The position numbers and the translations under genes are program-made. The notes below the pieces were generated by a model. That model saw only the letters and a list, made by a program, of their open reading frames with translations. It did no database searches and had not been told where the DNA came from. This document shows, piece by piece, positions 23,872 through 35,554 of a stretch of 64,000 nt of DNA. Numbering within the stretch: the first letter of the stretch is position 1; every line of letters begins with the position of its first letter. Origin of the DNA: Strigamia acuminata (taxonomy: Eukaryota; Arthropoda; Chilopoda; Geophilomorpha; Linotaeniidae); assembly GCA_949358305.1 (NCBI GenBank), contig OX442324.1, positions 6,731,601-6,795,600 of the forward strand. Reading direction: 5' to 3'.

Positions 23872-24081
23872 ATCCCCCTTTCGATGTAAAATATATTCGG
23901 GGGATAAGTAAGACGGGTACTGGAATTACAGCAAGTTATAATCAAAAAGAAAACAATAAAGTCGAATCATCGAGCCGGGTACTGTCATTGAAAAACTCTA
24001 CGGAAGCCCGAATATTCCCACTGAAACTCGATGATCCTCGATGTCGGGTAAATAAACAAGGAATGTCGGTAAAGTTCGTTA

Positions 24082-25392
24082 TCAGAAGATTCGCGAAAGT
24101 AGAGATCGGAGTCGTTCCGAGCCGAGCCACTTAGTAAAGATGTCGGCTACGTTAAGATCGCCTGGCACCTTTCGGAGATTAAAGCATCCCGTCATGTACC
24201 ACTCACGGAGCCAATGAAACTTGACACGAATGTGTTTCGTTTTGCTGTTTTCCACATCGTTGGCCGTGAATTGGATAGCGGAAAGCGCATCGGAGTATAT
24301 GACGGGTCGTGCAAGTCGTTCCAACATCGGACATTCGGTATAGACGTGATCGAGCCAAAAGGTTTCTCTAACGGTGTCGACGAGAGCGATGAATTCAGCC
24401 TCCATCGTCGAGCAGGCAACGGTCGACTGCTTACGGCTGGACCAACCGATTGCCGATTTTCCGATGTAGACGATATAACCTCCGAAACTAAGTGACGTGG
24501 CGATGTCCGTGGCCCACGATGCGTCGGTATATGCCCACAACTGTCCGGATTCACATCCCGATAACTCGATACACAATTCTGCAGTGTTGGTGACATATTG
24601 CAGAACTTGGAGCAGTGCTTTGATGTGTGATCAGTCATAGCAATTATTGAATTGCAAAAGGAAAATGACGGAGAAGAGTATATCCGGACGCGTACGCGAA
24701 GCGAGAAATAGCAGCGATCCGATGAGTGATCTGTACGGAAAGTCTATCAGATTCTCTTTCGGTCCTTTAGTCAGCGTTGTTTCGGGGGTCACGGGCACTT
24801 TGACGAGAGTTTTAGGCACGATTCCGAACTTCGTTGCGAGTTTTGCGATGTACATCCGTTGGCTGATGAACGTTTTACCAGCCTCTCGAATAAATTCGAC
24901 GCCTAGTAACTTCGCGATCGGACCAAGATTTACCAATTGGAATTTGGTGCTGATGAGCTTGATCAATTGGTCGAGGACATTATCGGCAGCGTAGAAAAGA
25001 ACGATGTCGTCCACGTAGACGAGCATAACCGCCGAAGTTCCGTACATATACACGCAGTTGCAGGCGGGAAGTTTTCGGAAACCGAGTGATCGTAGCGTCT
25101 CGTCAAGTTTTTCGTACCACTGGCGGCCCGATTGGTGGAGGCTGTAAAGGGATTTGACGAGGAGCCACACGTTGTTAGGATTTAAGCAAGTTGCTCCAGC
25201 CGGTTTGCGCATAAAGACCTTGTGTTCGAGTTCGCCGTATAGATACGCACACTTGACGTCCAAGTGTGCGTCTTTCCACCCTCGGAGGACGACTAACAGG
25301 CAGAAAAACAGGCGAATGAGGACGAAGTTGACAACAGGGCTGAATACCTCATCAAAATCAACGCCAAGCGTTTGGCGGGAGCAGGAATCTCT
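24082..25392 (-). pseudogene. E2 reverse transcriptase and RNase H
   Basis: Minus-strand RT from LGVDFDEVFSPVVNFVLIRL through the catalytic box LVYVDDIVLFY, LGVEFIREAG and FPYRSLIGSLLFLASRTRPD, then a TGA (24631-24633), then RNase H (AYTDASW, TMEAEFIALV, SDALSAIQF, NVADIFTKW). Relative to E3, about the first hundred residues of the RT module are missing and the junction with the upstream pol frame is shifted. It is a dead copy. Confidence 0.9.
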
Positions 25393-27842
25393 GGCAAGGT
25401 GTATTCGATGTTGCCGAAGTAAAACCATTCTGGATCGTAGGGGATGTTGTTGAATCGACAATAGTTCTCGATGTCTTTGCGTGAGCGCAATCGAACATCC
25501 GGTTCCGGGAAATAGTAAACATCGATATCGATTTTTCCGGGTCTCTGGTCTTTACGAAGATGTTCTTCACGTCTCCAACGAGCGCACGGCGAATCACCTC
25601 CAATACGTCTCCATATGAAAGCAGTTTGTCCAGCTGTCTTGGGTGCTATCTCAATACCTTCTAATTCCTGGACAGGGGCTGGAGACATTGGTGCTGCGTC
25701 GAAGACTTGAAATGTGTGTTGGAGAACACTAGTGCCAGCTCTTCTGCGGGTTGTAACAAAACGATTCGGCGAGCCCGGAGGTGATAAAGGCGGCGATGTC
25801 TGTGGGGACGTCTGCGAAGACCTGCGTGAAGAGTGGATTGATCCAGGCATGATTGAGATTTCGTCGATCAGATCTGCATCGTTGTCCGTATCGTCGGTTT
25901 GTCGGTTCTCTGAACTAGGCAAGGCTGTTGCACAGGCTTCGATGAGTTGACGTTCGGGTGTAGTAAGAGCTGTTCCTGCCTGAACTTGAGGAGGGGTCTG
26001 AAATAGCAACACAGGTGCTGAAGTCGAACTTGATTCCGATTCTGATTCTTCTTCCTTCTCTGATTCTTCAGCTGATGAATGTTCGTGTTTAGGCCAATCC
26101 AAATATTGTACATTTTCATCAAATGTAACTGTGGATTGTGGAACGTTCCGAATATCGTCAATATCTTGTTGCGGAGTCAGTTGTTGACCACCGTTGCCAT
26201 TGCCGTTCCCGTTACGAATAGATCTTCGGTACGATTGTTTCTCATCGATCCGGACATGAGTAGATTCGACGACTTTGTTGTCAAGCGGGTTCCAAATTTG
26301 ATAACCTCGAGTTCCCGTTGCGTAACCAACAAGGAAACCTTCCCACGCACCCGCTTGCAACTTTTTGCGACCAGGGGCAGTGTAGTGTACCCAACACTTT
26401 GACCCCATCTTTCGGAGGTGTCTCAACAAAAGGGCGCGTTGTCGCCACAGAATGTACGGAATTTGATTCTTGAGTCGGGAGTGCGGTGAGCGGTTCTTTA
26501 TGTAGGCGAATGTGACGGCCAGTTCAGCCCACAAATGATTTGGAAGTTTGGTTTCATTGATGACCGCTCGGACAATGTCTGCCATTGTCCTGTTGATCCG
26601 CTCGGCCGTGCCGTTCATAGCGGGCGAGTTAGGGTTAGTTCGCTGACCCTCGATGCCGTTTTCACGAAGATAATTGAGGAACTCGTTGGACATGAATTCC
26701 TCACCGCGGTCAGAACGAATGGCTTTCACTTTGGTATTGGCTATACGCTCAACCCTGCTGACGAAGTCTTTAAAGACGCCAAAAACTTCTGATTTTTGGG
26801 CTATCGGCGTGATCCAGCAATAGCGTGTTGCGTCATCGATGATTGTGTATACGAAACGAGCTCCACCGCTGGATACTGTGTCAGCCGGTCCCCAAACGTC
26901 CATATGAAGAAGGTCAAGCGGTTTTGTCTTAACCGGATTCGGGTCGGGCTTGTGAGAGATGCGTATCGATTTCGCTAGTCGACAATCGTTGCAGGCCAAT
27001 TCGTTGCGTACTTCCGCCGGTTCCATGCCGTAGACCTGCTCGTTCTCCGCCAATATGCGCATAGCGTTCGTATGGAGATGGCCGAGACGACCATGCCATA
27101 ACCCGGTTGCGTCTTTTGTCGACGTTGGCGTTGCCACTTTCTTCGGGTTAGGGGGTGTAGAGGCAGGAGGGACATTGGCGAAAGGAATTGACTTTAATAT
27201 GCCAACATAGGATTGGAGTGTGGTGGAAGGCAACTGGACTTGTGTGGGATTGGTGAGAATTGGCGTAGGACTAGGAGTATTCGGAATATTGGGAATATTC
27301 AACACTGGTAGTTCAATTCTAAAATCCGTTATGTCAGCCTGTTTCAACTTCAATTTCTTCGGTTTCGGTATCGGCTCGAACTCAACCTCTAAAGTAACTA
27401 GAGTCTGTACTGGGGTCGTCGGAGCCGGTTGAATAGTCGTCGAAACCGCTGTCGAAATTGTTGGAGTTGCACACAGTCCATTGACGTAATATAATCCACC
27501 TTTTTCTTTAGCACGGAGAGCAGGAGCGCGAATGTCCGTTTGATAAACATTAATCTCACCATCAAAAATATGAAAATGGTGTCTCGTTTTGTCAATTTTC
27601 GATATTGACACGAGGTTCGCTTGAAAGTTCGGTGCATAAAGAACATTGTGTAGATTTACGACACAATCATAATTGTCAATGGATGTAAGAAGTTGTACGT
27701 TGCCGCGACCAGTGACTTTGGACTTGCCCTGTCCAAGTTCGATGTGGAAAGGGGTGATCTGTTGAAAATCGGTGAACCACGATTGAACATGACAAACGTG
27801 GTCCGTGGCCCCGCAGTCGACGATCCACTTATTCGACTGCAT
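25379..27842 (-). pseudogene. E2 protease and integrase
   Basis: A long minus-strand frame with protease (WIVDCGATDHVCHV), zinc finger (LWHGRLGHLHTNAM, CNDCRLAKSIRISH), integrase DDE core (HMDVWGPAD, IIDDATRYCW, IRSDRGEEFMSNEF, NSPAMNGTAERINRT), copia integrase C-terminal module (CWVHYTAPGRKKL, FLVGYATGTRGYQIW) and an acidic/Ser linker. It is in the same frame as gag, separated by one TGA. Its tail runs out of frame where the RT N-terminus should begin, near 25390. Confidence 0.9.
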
Positions 27843-27875
27843 AAAATGTGCAGTCGGACGCTCGATAACTTGCGG

Positions 27876-28784
27876 TCAATTCACGAAAAAATTCGACTCT
27901 CGACGCGGCCTGGAACTTCCTCTGGGTTTCACATCGTCCTGTGTCGCGGAATTCTGATTCTTCTTCCGGCGACGGCTCTGACTACGCGACGAACGCTGAG
28001 TGTTAGCGGCGGGCTGATTGGGATTGGTCTTTTTCGGATAGGAACATTTATTGGCGTAATGCCCTAATTCCCCACAATTGTAACACGTTACGGTCGAAAT
28101 GTCGCGTGGCGAACGACGCGATTGATTACGAGATCGACGAGGAGCGTTTGCCGACGTGTGGGCTGAAGATGTCGAAGGATTGTTAATGTTCATAGCCTTC
28201 AAGCGCATGTGCTCGGATAAAAGCTGCTCAGACACTTTCTTTGGCACAAAATCTGCTTTCGGCCAATGATATATCGCAAATGTCGCTTGTGCGTATTCAG
28301 GGGGCAAGAGGTGGAGATACTGGTACGCGTGGTGCTTGTCGGAGACGTCTTCATCCACATCTTTGAGCTTCTTCACATGGTAGTCGACTCTACCGATGAA
28401 ATCGGCCATGTCTTCATTTGGCATGAGACGAAGGCCAAGAAACTCCCAGCGCATGGCTGCGTGACGAGCAAGGGATGTAGGAGCGTAAATTGATGCCAGT
28501 TTCTCCCACGATTCTTTCGGTGTGTCGCAATCCTCGAGAGCAGACTTTTTAGCCTCGGAAACATAACAGTAAATTAATCCGAGGGCTCGGTCCTTTTTGG
28601 TCTGGTATTTGTCCTTCTCCTTTTCCGTTGCGGTCTTTAAAAATGCCTCTTCTTTTGCCTCAGTCACGTGTCCCCACAATCCCTCGGCTTTGAGGAGCAT
28701 TTTCATGCTGCGGGACCAAGACTCGTAGTTCCCGACGCTTAATATGGGGATTTTTCCGGGTGTGTGATCCGTGGGTTTCTCCAT
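27876..28784 (-). pseudogene. E2 gag with CCHC zinc knuckle
   Basis: Copia gag of about 302 codons from ATG 28784-28782 (MEKPTDHTPGKIPILSVGNY then ESWSRSMKMLL). The gag core (UBN2-type) runs to about residue 200; the knuckle is CYNCGELGHYANKC, followed by an Arg/Ser-rich tail. It ends at TGA 27876-27878, followed by C, after which the same frame continues into protease. E1 has a sense codon in the corresponding stretch, so this is either a mutation or a leaky stop. The upstream ATG at 28877 lies in the leader and lacks homology. Confidence 0.88.
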
Positions 28785-29298
28785 GATGATGGCAAAACTT
28801 GGCACACTCGTGAGAAGCACAAAAACACCGCGAATGGTACAGGCGCACTGATTGGAGCGGCGAACTGATCGGAGCACTTTATTGTCCCTTGGAGCGAGTA
28901 GTGTGTCGAATCCATAAAAAAGTCGGGTTTAAACTGTGCGGTAAGCACAAAGCGTGGCCGCCAAGTTTAATTCTCGGAAAACACAATATAAGTGACGTTT
29001 CGAGGCTAGATAGTCTCGAAACCGAATACACAATACAAGGAGAACAAATCCATATTATTTGATATGAATTTGTTCTTTACAAAAGAATAAATAAAACATA
29101 TCCATCTACGGATATCCAGTGGTGACATGCACACCCAAAACACAAAGTTGTCCATCTATGCTGAGAACAGTAAACAGAATAATGCGTAGAAGACTAAACA
29201 CAACAACATAGATGAAACACACATCCGTAGTAACAGGCGCACACATCTATTACGCTAATTCTGAAACGCGTAACGTAAACACAAATGGCGAAAGAATT

Positions 29299-29597
29299 TG
29301 TTGGCCTTTTTGTTCCCCGAGATTAATTTATAGTTGCTTATACTCGATGTTTACTCTAATGTTCGATATTTATCAGTTACTTAATTTGTAGACATCGTTT
29401 ATTGATTGGATCCTATGAGATCCTATATTTTGCTTTGTTTAGATTTCGTTTATCGGGTTTTAGTTTTGCCCGATTATGTATCTCATTTTATCATTGCCTT
29501 TGTTATTGCTTGCGTTTTCCTGTTTTCACCACAATGGATGCGAATAAAGCTCCCGATGCTTTTTATCATTTTGCCTCTTATTTTCAACTTTTCCACA
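29299..29597 (+). repeat. 5' LTR of E3
   Basis: TGTTGGCC...TTTCCACA, 299 bp. An ATG-containing frame inside it also occurs in the 3' LTR and is not taken as a gene. Confidence 0.96.
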
Positions 29598-29610
29598 TGG
29601 TAGCAGAGGA
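29598..29610 (+). promoter_or_regulatory. Primer-binding site, initiator tRNA-Met 3' end
   Basis: TGGTAGCAGAGGA immediately follows the LTR and is complementary to the CCTCTGCTACCA acceptor end of animal initiator tRNA-Met. Confidence 0.93.
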
Positions 29611-30903
29611 CTAGAGTGTATTCCATCATTGTGAGTTCGATTTTGTTGTTTTTGGCAGTTGCCAACATCGTTTTCCCCTTGAATTTTCGTCCGGGACGTT
29701 GCTGCTCGTCGCTGATCGATTGCTCGCTTCTGGGGAAAATGGCCGACCTCGTTTCTTCACGCCTGCACACCTGACGATTTTGATCGTTTTTCCGCAATTT
29801 GCAACGGATTTCAACGCTGCAAATTTTCGTGGATGTTCTGTGGCCTTAGTACAGCTAGTGTGAGTACTTTTTGTAATTTAATTCCATCAATTTTTCCCGA
29901 TGATCGCCGACAAAGTGCATGTTTGCGATGAACCGAGTTCACGATGATTTCAGCCGCCCGATTCGACGTTTCTCACCGTATTTTCGTCTGTGTGCGACTG
30001 AGTCCTGCTTATGTTTAGCAGTGTACGTGTTGTGCACACAATTGTGAGTACTTTTCGTGGTAATTTCCGAGTTTTTCGAGCCGATTTTCATCGTTTTTGC
30101 GCCGTAAGCCTGTGCGCATTGCGAGGATTTCCGAGTCGACATTCATCGAGATCTTCACTGTGTTTAGTGCTTTTGTGTTGTGTCAGGGATTGTTGGATTG
30201 TATGCTTGTTTTCACAAGCATTTGTGAGTACTGTAGAATTTATTTTGAGTGTTTATCGTCGATTTTTCGTCATTTTTCCGTGTTCGCTCGCAATACGAAC
30301 ACGAGGCGCCGTGTACGACGATTTTTTGAACTTTTCGACAATTTCCCAGCACATGAACATTTGTGAACTTATTTCTAATGTTTTCATCTATTTTTCTAGC
30401 TGTTTTTCGTTGGATTATTCCCGCACGACGTGTGCGAAGCGGCTGACGATTGCCGAGGATTTTCAACGATTTCGAAGGATTTTCGCACCCCGGTGTGCGC
30501 AACAGAGAATCTCCTGCGAATTTTGTTTAATTCGCCTCTTTTGTTTTCTTATTTTCATATTTTTCGCCTTCCCAGTCGTGAAACTTTGTGAAACTTTTGG
30601 GGGACCCGGTTTAGGATCCTGGGATTATTTTTGCAGATTTAATTCCTTGCCTTGGTCATTGCACTTTGACCATTGTATTTATTTTGCCGTGCCCGACAGT
30701 GGGGTATCCGTGGGCCACAGGGCCGTTAATTCCCGACAACTCCTAAACGGCCATTGTTTAGACGGGTTAACTAGTAACCTGTATAGCCCATTCGTTGGAT
30801 ATCCGCCTCGAACATCGTCAACGGTTTCCTTGCGCGTAATTGCATTTTTCTTTGCCACGGTCGACATTTTTCAAAGTGACACCGCTCTTCATTACCGCTC
30901 GAA
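29611..30903 (+). other. E3 5' leader with degenerate ~180-bp tandem repeats
   Basis: Three units begin TGTGAGTACT at about 29859, 30042 and 30222, and a fourth degenerate one TGTGAAC at about 30361. Each has a C/T-rich CGATTTTTCATCG-like middle. The recurring GTGAGTACT looks like a 5' splice site. A 344-codon open frame crossing the leader into gag (30011-31045) is in another frame, has no domain, and is rejected. Confidence 0.65.
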
Positions 30904-32790
30904 ATGGCTGAATCCGACAAGGCAACCACGCATCATTTCTCCATCGCACGGCTCAATGCAGATAATTACGAGTCCTGGTCTCGCAACATCCAGTTTTTGT
31001 TGCTCGAGAAAGGTGTCGACCAGTTTATCGACGAGAAACCTGTGAAAAACGATGCGTGGGATGATACTCGCAAACAACTGCACGATGACCGCTCCAAACG
31101 TGCAAAAGCCTTGCTTGGCTTATTTGTTGAGCCACAATATCAGGACATCGTTCTCGCTGCCGACACCGCTCGCGACGCCTGGGTGGCATTGAAAGCCACA
31201 TTTCAACCGACTTCTCTTGCCCGAATTGCCAAACTCCGCCGAGATTTCCTAATGATGCGTTTGCTCCCAAATGAAGACATGTCAGTTTTCGTTAGCCGGG
31301 TTACCAAAGCCCGTACGGTTTTGATTGAATTGGATGTCAAATTTTCGGATTCGGATGTCGCCTATCAACTTCTGGATTTTTTACCGGATTCGTACGAGGC
31401 GACCGTGCAAACGATCTACCATTGGTCCAAGGCGGATTTCACCTTAAAGGCAGTCACCGACCATCTTCTCTCGGAATTTAATCGTTTAAAGATGAAGAAG
31501 GCGGATTCGGGATCATCGACTAGTTTGCAGTCTACTAGTTTGACTTCGGGTACACCGAATAGGCCTTTTCGACCGTTATCGCAAATTCAGTGTTTCAATT
31601 GCAAGGAAATGGGACACTACCCGAACAAGTGCCCCAAACCCCGTGTCCAGGGCGCTGCCTCTTCCGCTCCATCCGCCAATCGTGGTCGACGCTCGAATTC
31701 GCGCAACCGCAAGCGTGGACGCGGTGGTGGTGCTTCGCAGACGACTACTGTTTCTTCGAATGTGGTGACCGGGATCAATTTCTTCGCGCGATCGGAATCG
31801 AATGTGTCTTCAGCTTCATCGAATGAGTGGCTCATCGATTCGGGTTCTTCCGACCATGTGTGTCCAGTGCGTGATCGTTTCACCAATTACAAGCCGGTCT
31901 CCAATTATTTCATCATTTTAGGTGAAGGTCGTTCTCGAGTGGATGGTATTGGAGATGTGGTGTTGCGAGTTGGCCGTGGCGGCGCTGGGGGGTCTAATTT
32001 TCCCGTGACTATGCATAATGTTTTGCATGCCCCTGCTTTCTCGCGTAATTTGGTGAGCCTATCGAAGATCGATCGTGCCGGACTGCATTTGGCAGCCGCG
32101 AATGGTGTTATGTCCATTTATCACCCTGATGATAAAGCCAAACAATTTCTTTTGACGGCCAAACTGAAGGGTGATTTATATGCCCTTCAGAATGTTTTGT
32201 CCGCAGATCTTACATCTGCGACGCCTCCTGCGGCTACATCCGCCCCAGTTCCCAAACAGGTTCTTTCTGCGTCGACTTTGCAGTCACCTGTCCGGCATGT
32301 TACTTTTGCCGAGGAACTTGTTTCTACCTCTTCTCCCAAACCCCCGAAGGGAAAGTTGTCTGATTTGGAGCTTTGGCACCGGAGATTTGGGCATTTTAAT
32401 GCCGACGGTATCCGTCACTTGGCGAAATCTCCGAATGCTTCCGGAATAGAAATTTCTACTTCCGCATTGCCAGCATGTGCTGTGTGTGCCCGCGCCAAAT
32501 CCACCCGTGCTTCATTTCCAAGCATTAAGGAAGGTATTTCTTCCAAGAAGCCTTTAGATTTGCTTCATATGGATGTTTGGGGTCATTCGAATACCACATC
32601 CATCGGTGGCGCTCGTTATTTACTGACGATTGTAGACGACTTTTCCCGTTACTCCTTTGTTGTGCCCATGAAAACGAAGGGGGAAGTTTTCGAAGTTTTT
32701 AAGCTATTCCATGCTCGGATGGAGGTTTTATGGGGGGCTGGCTGCATTAAAGCAGTCAGAACTGATAATGGCATGGAATTTTGTTCCTAG
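30904..32790 (+). CDS. E3 Gag-protease-integrase N-terminal frame
   Basis: A 628-residue frame starting MAESDKATTHHFSIARLNAD. Order: gag core (ESWSRNIQFLLLEKG ... LPDSYEATVQTIYHWSKADF), CCHC knuckle CFNCKEMGHYPNKC (about residue 230), Arg/Gly-rich stretch, protease WLIDSGSSDHVCPV (about residue 315), GAG-pre-integrase finger (LWHRRFGHFNADGI, CAVCARAKSTRASF) and the first two catalytic Asp regions of integrase (LLHMDVWGH, VRTDNGMEFC). Gag and pol share one frame, as in copia. It terminates at TAG 32788-32790, six bases after MEF. Compared with E2, about 19 nt are missing here, so the stop is a deletion frameshift rather than a natural end. Confidence 0.93.
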   Translation: MAESDKATTHHFSIARLNADNYESWSRNIQFLLLEKGVDQFIDEKPVKNDAWDDTRKQLHDDRSKRAKALLGLFVEPQYQDIVLAADTARDAWVALKATFQPTSLARIAKLRRDFLMMRLLPNEDMSVFVSRVTKARTVLIELDVKFSDSDVAYQLLDFLPDSYEATVQTIYHWSKADFTLKAVTDHLLSEFNRLKMKKADSGSSTSLQSTSLTSGTPNRPFRPLSQIQCFNCKEMGHYPNKCPKPRVQGAASSAPSANRGRRSNSRNRKRGRGGGASQTTTVSSNVVTGINFFARSESNVSSASSNEWLIDSGSSDHVCPVRDRFTNYKPVSNYFIILGEGRSRVDGIGDVVLRVGRGGAGGSNFPVTMHNVLHAPAFSRNLVSLSKIDRAGLHLAAANGVMSIYHPDDKAKQFLLTAKLKGDLYALQNVLSADLTSATPPAATSAPVPKQVLSASTLQSPVRHVTFAEELVSTSSPKPPKGKLSDLELWHRRFGHFNADGIRHLAKSPNASGIEISTSALPACAVCARAKSTRASFPSIKEGISSKKPLDLLHMDVWGHSNTTSIGGARYLLTIVDDFSRYSFVVPMKTKGEVFEVFKLFHARMEVLWGAGCIKAVRTDNGMEFCS

Positions 32791-35378
32791 TCCAGCGCGG
32801 CATCAAAGCACAGCGCACGAATGTGTATACACCCGAGCAGAATGGCGTCGCGGAACGCCTTAACCGCACCTTACTTGAGGGCGTGCGTTCCTTCTTTTTG
32901 TCGACGTCTTTGCCTCGAGTGCTGTGGGCTGAGCTCGCGGTTACTATGATTTATTTGAAGAACCGCTTCCCACATAAGTCACTGAACAATCTTGTCCCCT
33001 ATTGTCTGTGGTATGGCAAGACTGTTCCACTCAAACACCTTAAGGTGATTGGGTCAAGGTGTTTCGTGCACATCCCGAAGCAAGTCCGTGGTTCGAAATT
33101 CGAATCCCGAGCCTGGACTGGCGTCGTGGTTGGCTATGCTTTTCGCACGCGGGGTTATCGCGTGTGGTGCCCTAAGCGCAGAGAGGTTTTCGAGTCGAAA
33201 CATGTCCGTTTCGATGAGGAATGTCTGTGGGGACATCCTCGTTTTTATGAGGGCACCGAGATCACTGATGAAGGTGCGATATCGGTGGAGCTTGAGCCGG
33301 ATTTCATTTTTGACCAATTGCCTCCCGTTCCCCAAGGTGGTGCTCCTGCACCCCAAATTCCTCCTCAAGCACCTCCTCCTCCTCCTGGACTTCCACCTCC
33401 TGGACTTCCACCTCCAGGTGCACCTATTGCTACGCAACCCCCATTGAGAGCACATCTTTTGCCTCCACCTCCTGTTCACTCGCCACTACGTCAGCCTCCG
33501 CCTGGTTCTCCGGCTGTGGGGGGCAAGTGGACTCGTTCTGAGGTGATTCGACAGTCTGGTGCATCTATGGGTCACACTGATGTGTATTTTTTCCCACCGG
33601 ATCGTACCAGATTGCGGAGTCATGGCGACGTAGAGCGATATTGCGTCGACAATCGTTTAGCATACGATCGAGATTCCTTTGACTTTAGCACCCGAAATGT
33701 GCCAGTTCAAATGGTTGATCCCCCACCGGTAGATCCTAATGTTTCTCTTCCACGCAGTCCTACGACTTCGGAAGAAGAAGCGTTTGCGGATTGCTATTCT
33801 ACCGAACCACCACGGTACGCGCATTCCTTGTTTGCCCAGGTTCCTCGCACCTACAAGGAAGCTATTTCTAGCCCCGACCGTGTCCATTGGCAGAAAGCCA
33901 TGGAGGAAGAGCTTGATCTCTTTCGTGAGCGAGGTGTTTACGAGGAAGTTGAAAAACCTCCTCCTGATGTAAACATTGTGGGGAATAAATGGGTCTACTA
34001 CATCAAGCGTGATGCAGAAGGCATTGTGCGCCGTTTTAGGGCGATGTTAGTGGCTCAGGGTTTCAGCCAGAAGTACGGAGTTGACTATTCCGAGGTTTTC
34101 AGTCCCGTGGTCAATTACGTTTTGATACGCCTATTTTTCGTGCTTCTAGTGGTCGTTCTTGGCTGGCTAGACACACACCTTGATGTCAAGGGTGCCTATC
34201 TTTATGGCAACTTGGATGAAGCCATCTTCATGAGGATTCCCAGGGGCTGGGAAACTCCTCAAAACACTGGAAAAGTGTGGCGGCTTCATAAGGCTCTTTA
34301 CGGCCTTCATCAGAGCGGGCGACAATGGAATTTTCGTCTCGTCGAAGTCTTGTTGGAGATTAATTTCCACAAGCTTCTAGGTGTAAATGGCGTTTTCATT
34401 TCCGACACTTACGATGCCGTCATCCTGGTTTATGTCGATGACATGGTGTTATTCACCAAAGGACCCGGTCCTCGAGACCGAACTGTTAAGGCCCTTCGTG
34501 GATTTTTCACGATAACAGATCTTGGTCCGGTATCGAAGCTGTTAGGCGTCCAGTTTGATCGCGATGGTGGACATATTTCCATTCATCAACGCGATTATAT
34601 TGATCGGATCGCGGAAGATTTTGGAATTTCCTCCGAGCGTCTGTGCAGGGTCCCGATCACCGTTGGCACAATGGTTAATTGCGCTAGAGAGGGAGAACGT
34701 GTGCTGAACGATGACGAGTTTCCTTACCGTTCTCTCATTGGGTCGCTTCTGTTTTTGGCTTCTCGCACGCGCCCCGATATCCTCTTTCCGGTGATCTTGT
34801 TGTCCCAATACAACACGTGCTTCACCTCAAAGCACGTGGCCCTTCTTCTTCAGGTTCTCCAGTATTTGAAGAACACGCGGAATTATTCGATTTCCCTTTC
34901 CGCGGTCACTGGAGACATCCTGTCAGGGCACTCCGATGCTTCTTGGATCTCGGACCGAGATACAAGAAAGAGCTTCGGAGGATTTACGATTTCGATTTTC
35001 GGGGTTCCCATCTCCTGGGGCTGCTGTAAGCAGCGCTATTGTGCTTTAAGCATCATGGAGGCCGAGTTTTTGGCACTTCTCGATGGCGCGAAGGAGATTG
35101 TTTGGCTCCACGGCGCGATCGATCGGACCCGAATTTTTCGTTTGCCCACTCCGACGATGTTTTCTGATTCGTTGTCTACGATTTATTTTACGAGGAATGA
35201 CATCGAAAATCGTCGGACCAAACATATCGATGTGCGCTATTTCTTTTTGCGGGATTGGCTTACCGAGGGCGTTTTTGTTTTGCGAAAGATTTCCGGCGAT
35301 TTAAATCCTGCCGACATTTTCACTAAGTTTTTCTCGCCTGCCCGTTTGCAATTTTTATGCAAACATTTCTTCCGGTAA
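32781..35378 (+). CDS. E3 integrase C-terminus, reverse transcriptase, RNase H
   Basis: Continues E3 pol in a shifted frame. Integrase catalytic Glu region (YTPEQNGVAERLNRTL), the copia integrase C-terminal module (CFVHIPKQVRGSKFES, VGYAFRTRGYRVW), a Pro-rich linker (about 33330-33500), full-length RT (WQKAMEEELDLF, GNKWVYYIKRD, FSPVVNYVLIRLFF, HLDVKGAYLYG, LVYVDDMVLF, LGVQFDRDGG), and RNase H (GHSDASWISD, IMEAEFLALLDG, FSDSLSTIYF, TKHIDVRYFFLRDW, NPADIFTKFF), ending 13 residues later. All RT catalytic residues are present. The only defect seen is the loss of frame with the upstream Gag part. The nominal start Met is not biological; this part would need the upstream frame to be made. Confidence 0.93.
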   Translation: MFLVQRGIKAQRTNVYTPEQNGVAERLNRTLLEGVRSFFLSTSLPRVLWAELAVTMIYLKNRFPHKSLNNLVPYCLWYGKTVPLKHLKVIGSRCFVHIPKQVRGSKFESRAWTGVVVGYAFRTRGYRVWCPKRREVFESKHVRFDEECLWGHPRFYEGTEITDEGAISVELEPDFIFDQLPPVPQGGAPAPQIPPQAPPPPPGLPPPGLPPPGAPIATQPPLRAHLLPPPPVHSPLRQPPPGSPAVGGKWTRSEVIRQSGASMGHTDVYFFPPDRTRLRSHGDVERYCVDNRLAYDRDSFDFSTRNVPVQMVDPPPVDPNVSLPRSPTTSEEEAFADCYSTEPPRYAHSLFAQVPRTYKEAISSPDRVHWQKAMEEELDLFRERGVYEEVEKPPPDVNIVGNKWVYYIKRDAEGIVRRFRAMLVAQGFSQKYGVDYSEVFSPVVNYVLIRLFFVLLVVVLGWLDTHLDVKGAYLYGNLDEAIFMRIPRGWETPQNTGKVWRLHKALYGLHQSGRQWNFRLVEVLLEINFHKLLGVNGVFISDTYDAVILVYVDDMVLFTKGPGPRDRTVKALRGFFTITDLGPVSKLLGVQFDRDGGHISIHQRDYIDRIAEDFGISSERLCRVPITVGTMVNCAREGERVLNDDEFPYRSLIGSLLFLASRTRPDILFPVILLSQYNTCFTSKHVALLLQVLQYLKNTRNYSISLSAVTGDILSGHSDASWISDRDTRKSFGGFTISIFGVPISWGCCKQRYCALSIMEAEFLALLDGAKEIVWLHGAIDRTRIFRLPTPTMFSDSLSTIYFTRNDIENRRTKHIDVRYFFLRDWLTEGVFVLRKISGDLNPADIFTKFFSPARLQFLCKHFFR

Positions 35379-35537
35379 TTTCTTCGATTATAGTTTTTTG
35401 TTTTCCCGCATTTGTGCATTTGTCAATTGGTTGATTTTGATTTTTATCACTGCTTGTTATGTACCGTAACCAATTGACTATCGATATTGTTTTTGGGTTT
35501 TTGTGTTTCTTTTCGACTGAGATTTATTTATTATCTC

Positions 35538-35554
35538 GGAGAATGGGGGGCTAT
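35538..35554 (+). promoter_or_regulatory. E3 polypurine tract
   Basis: GGAGAATGGGGGG lies four bases before the 3' LTR and would prime plus-strand synthesis. Confidence 0.85.

Noticed and set aside
30011-31045. 344-codon open frame in the E3 leader
   Set aside because: Overlaps the true gag in another frame, has no domain, and comes from a tandem leader repeat.
32781-32790. Programmed frameshift in E3
   Set aside because: It lies inside integrase, where relatives have about 19 additional bases, and not at a gag-pol border. A deletion explains it better.
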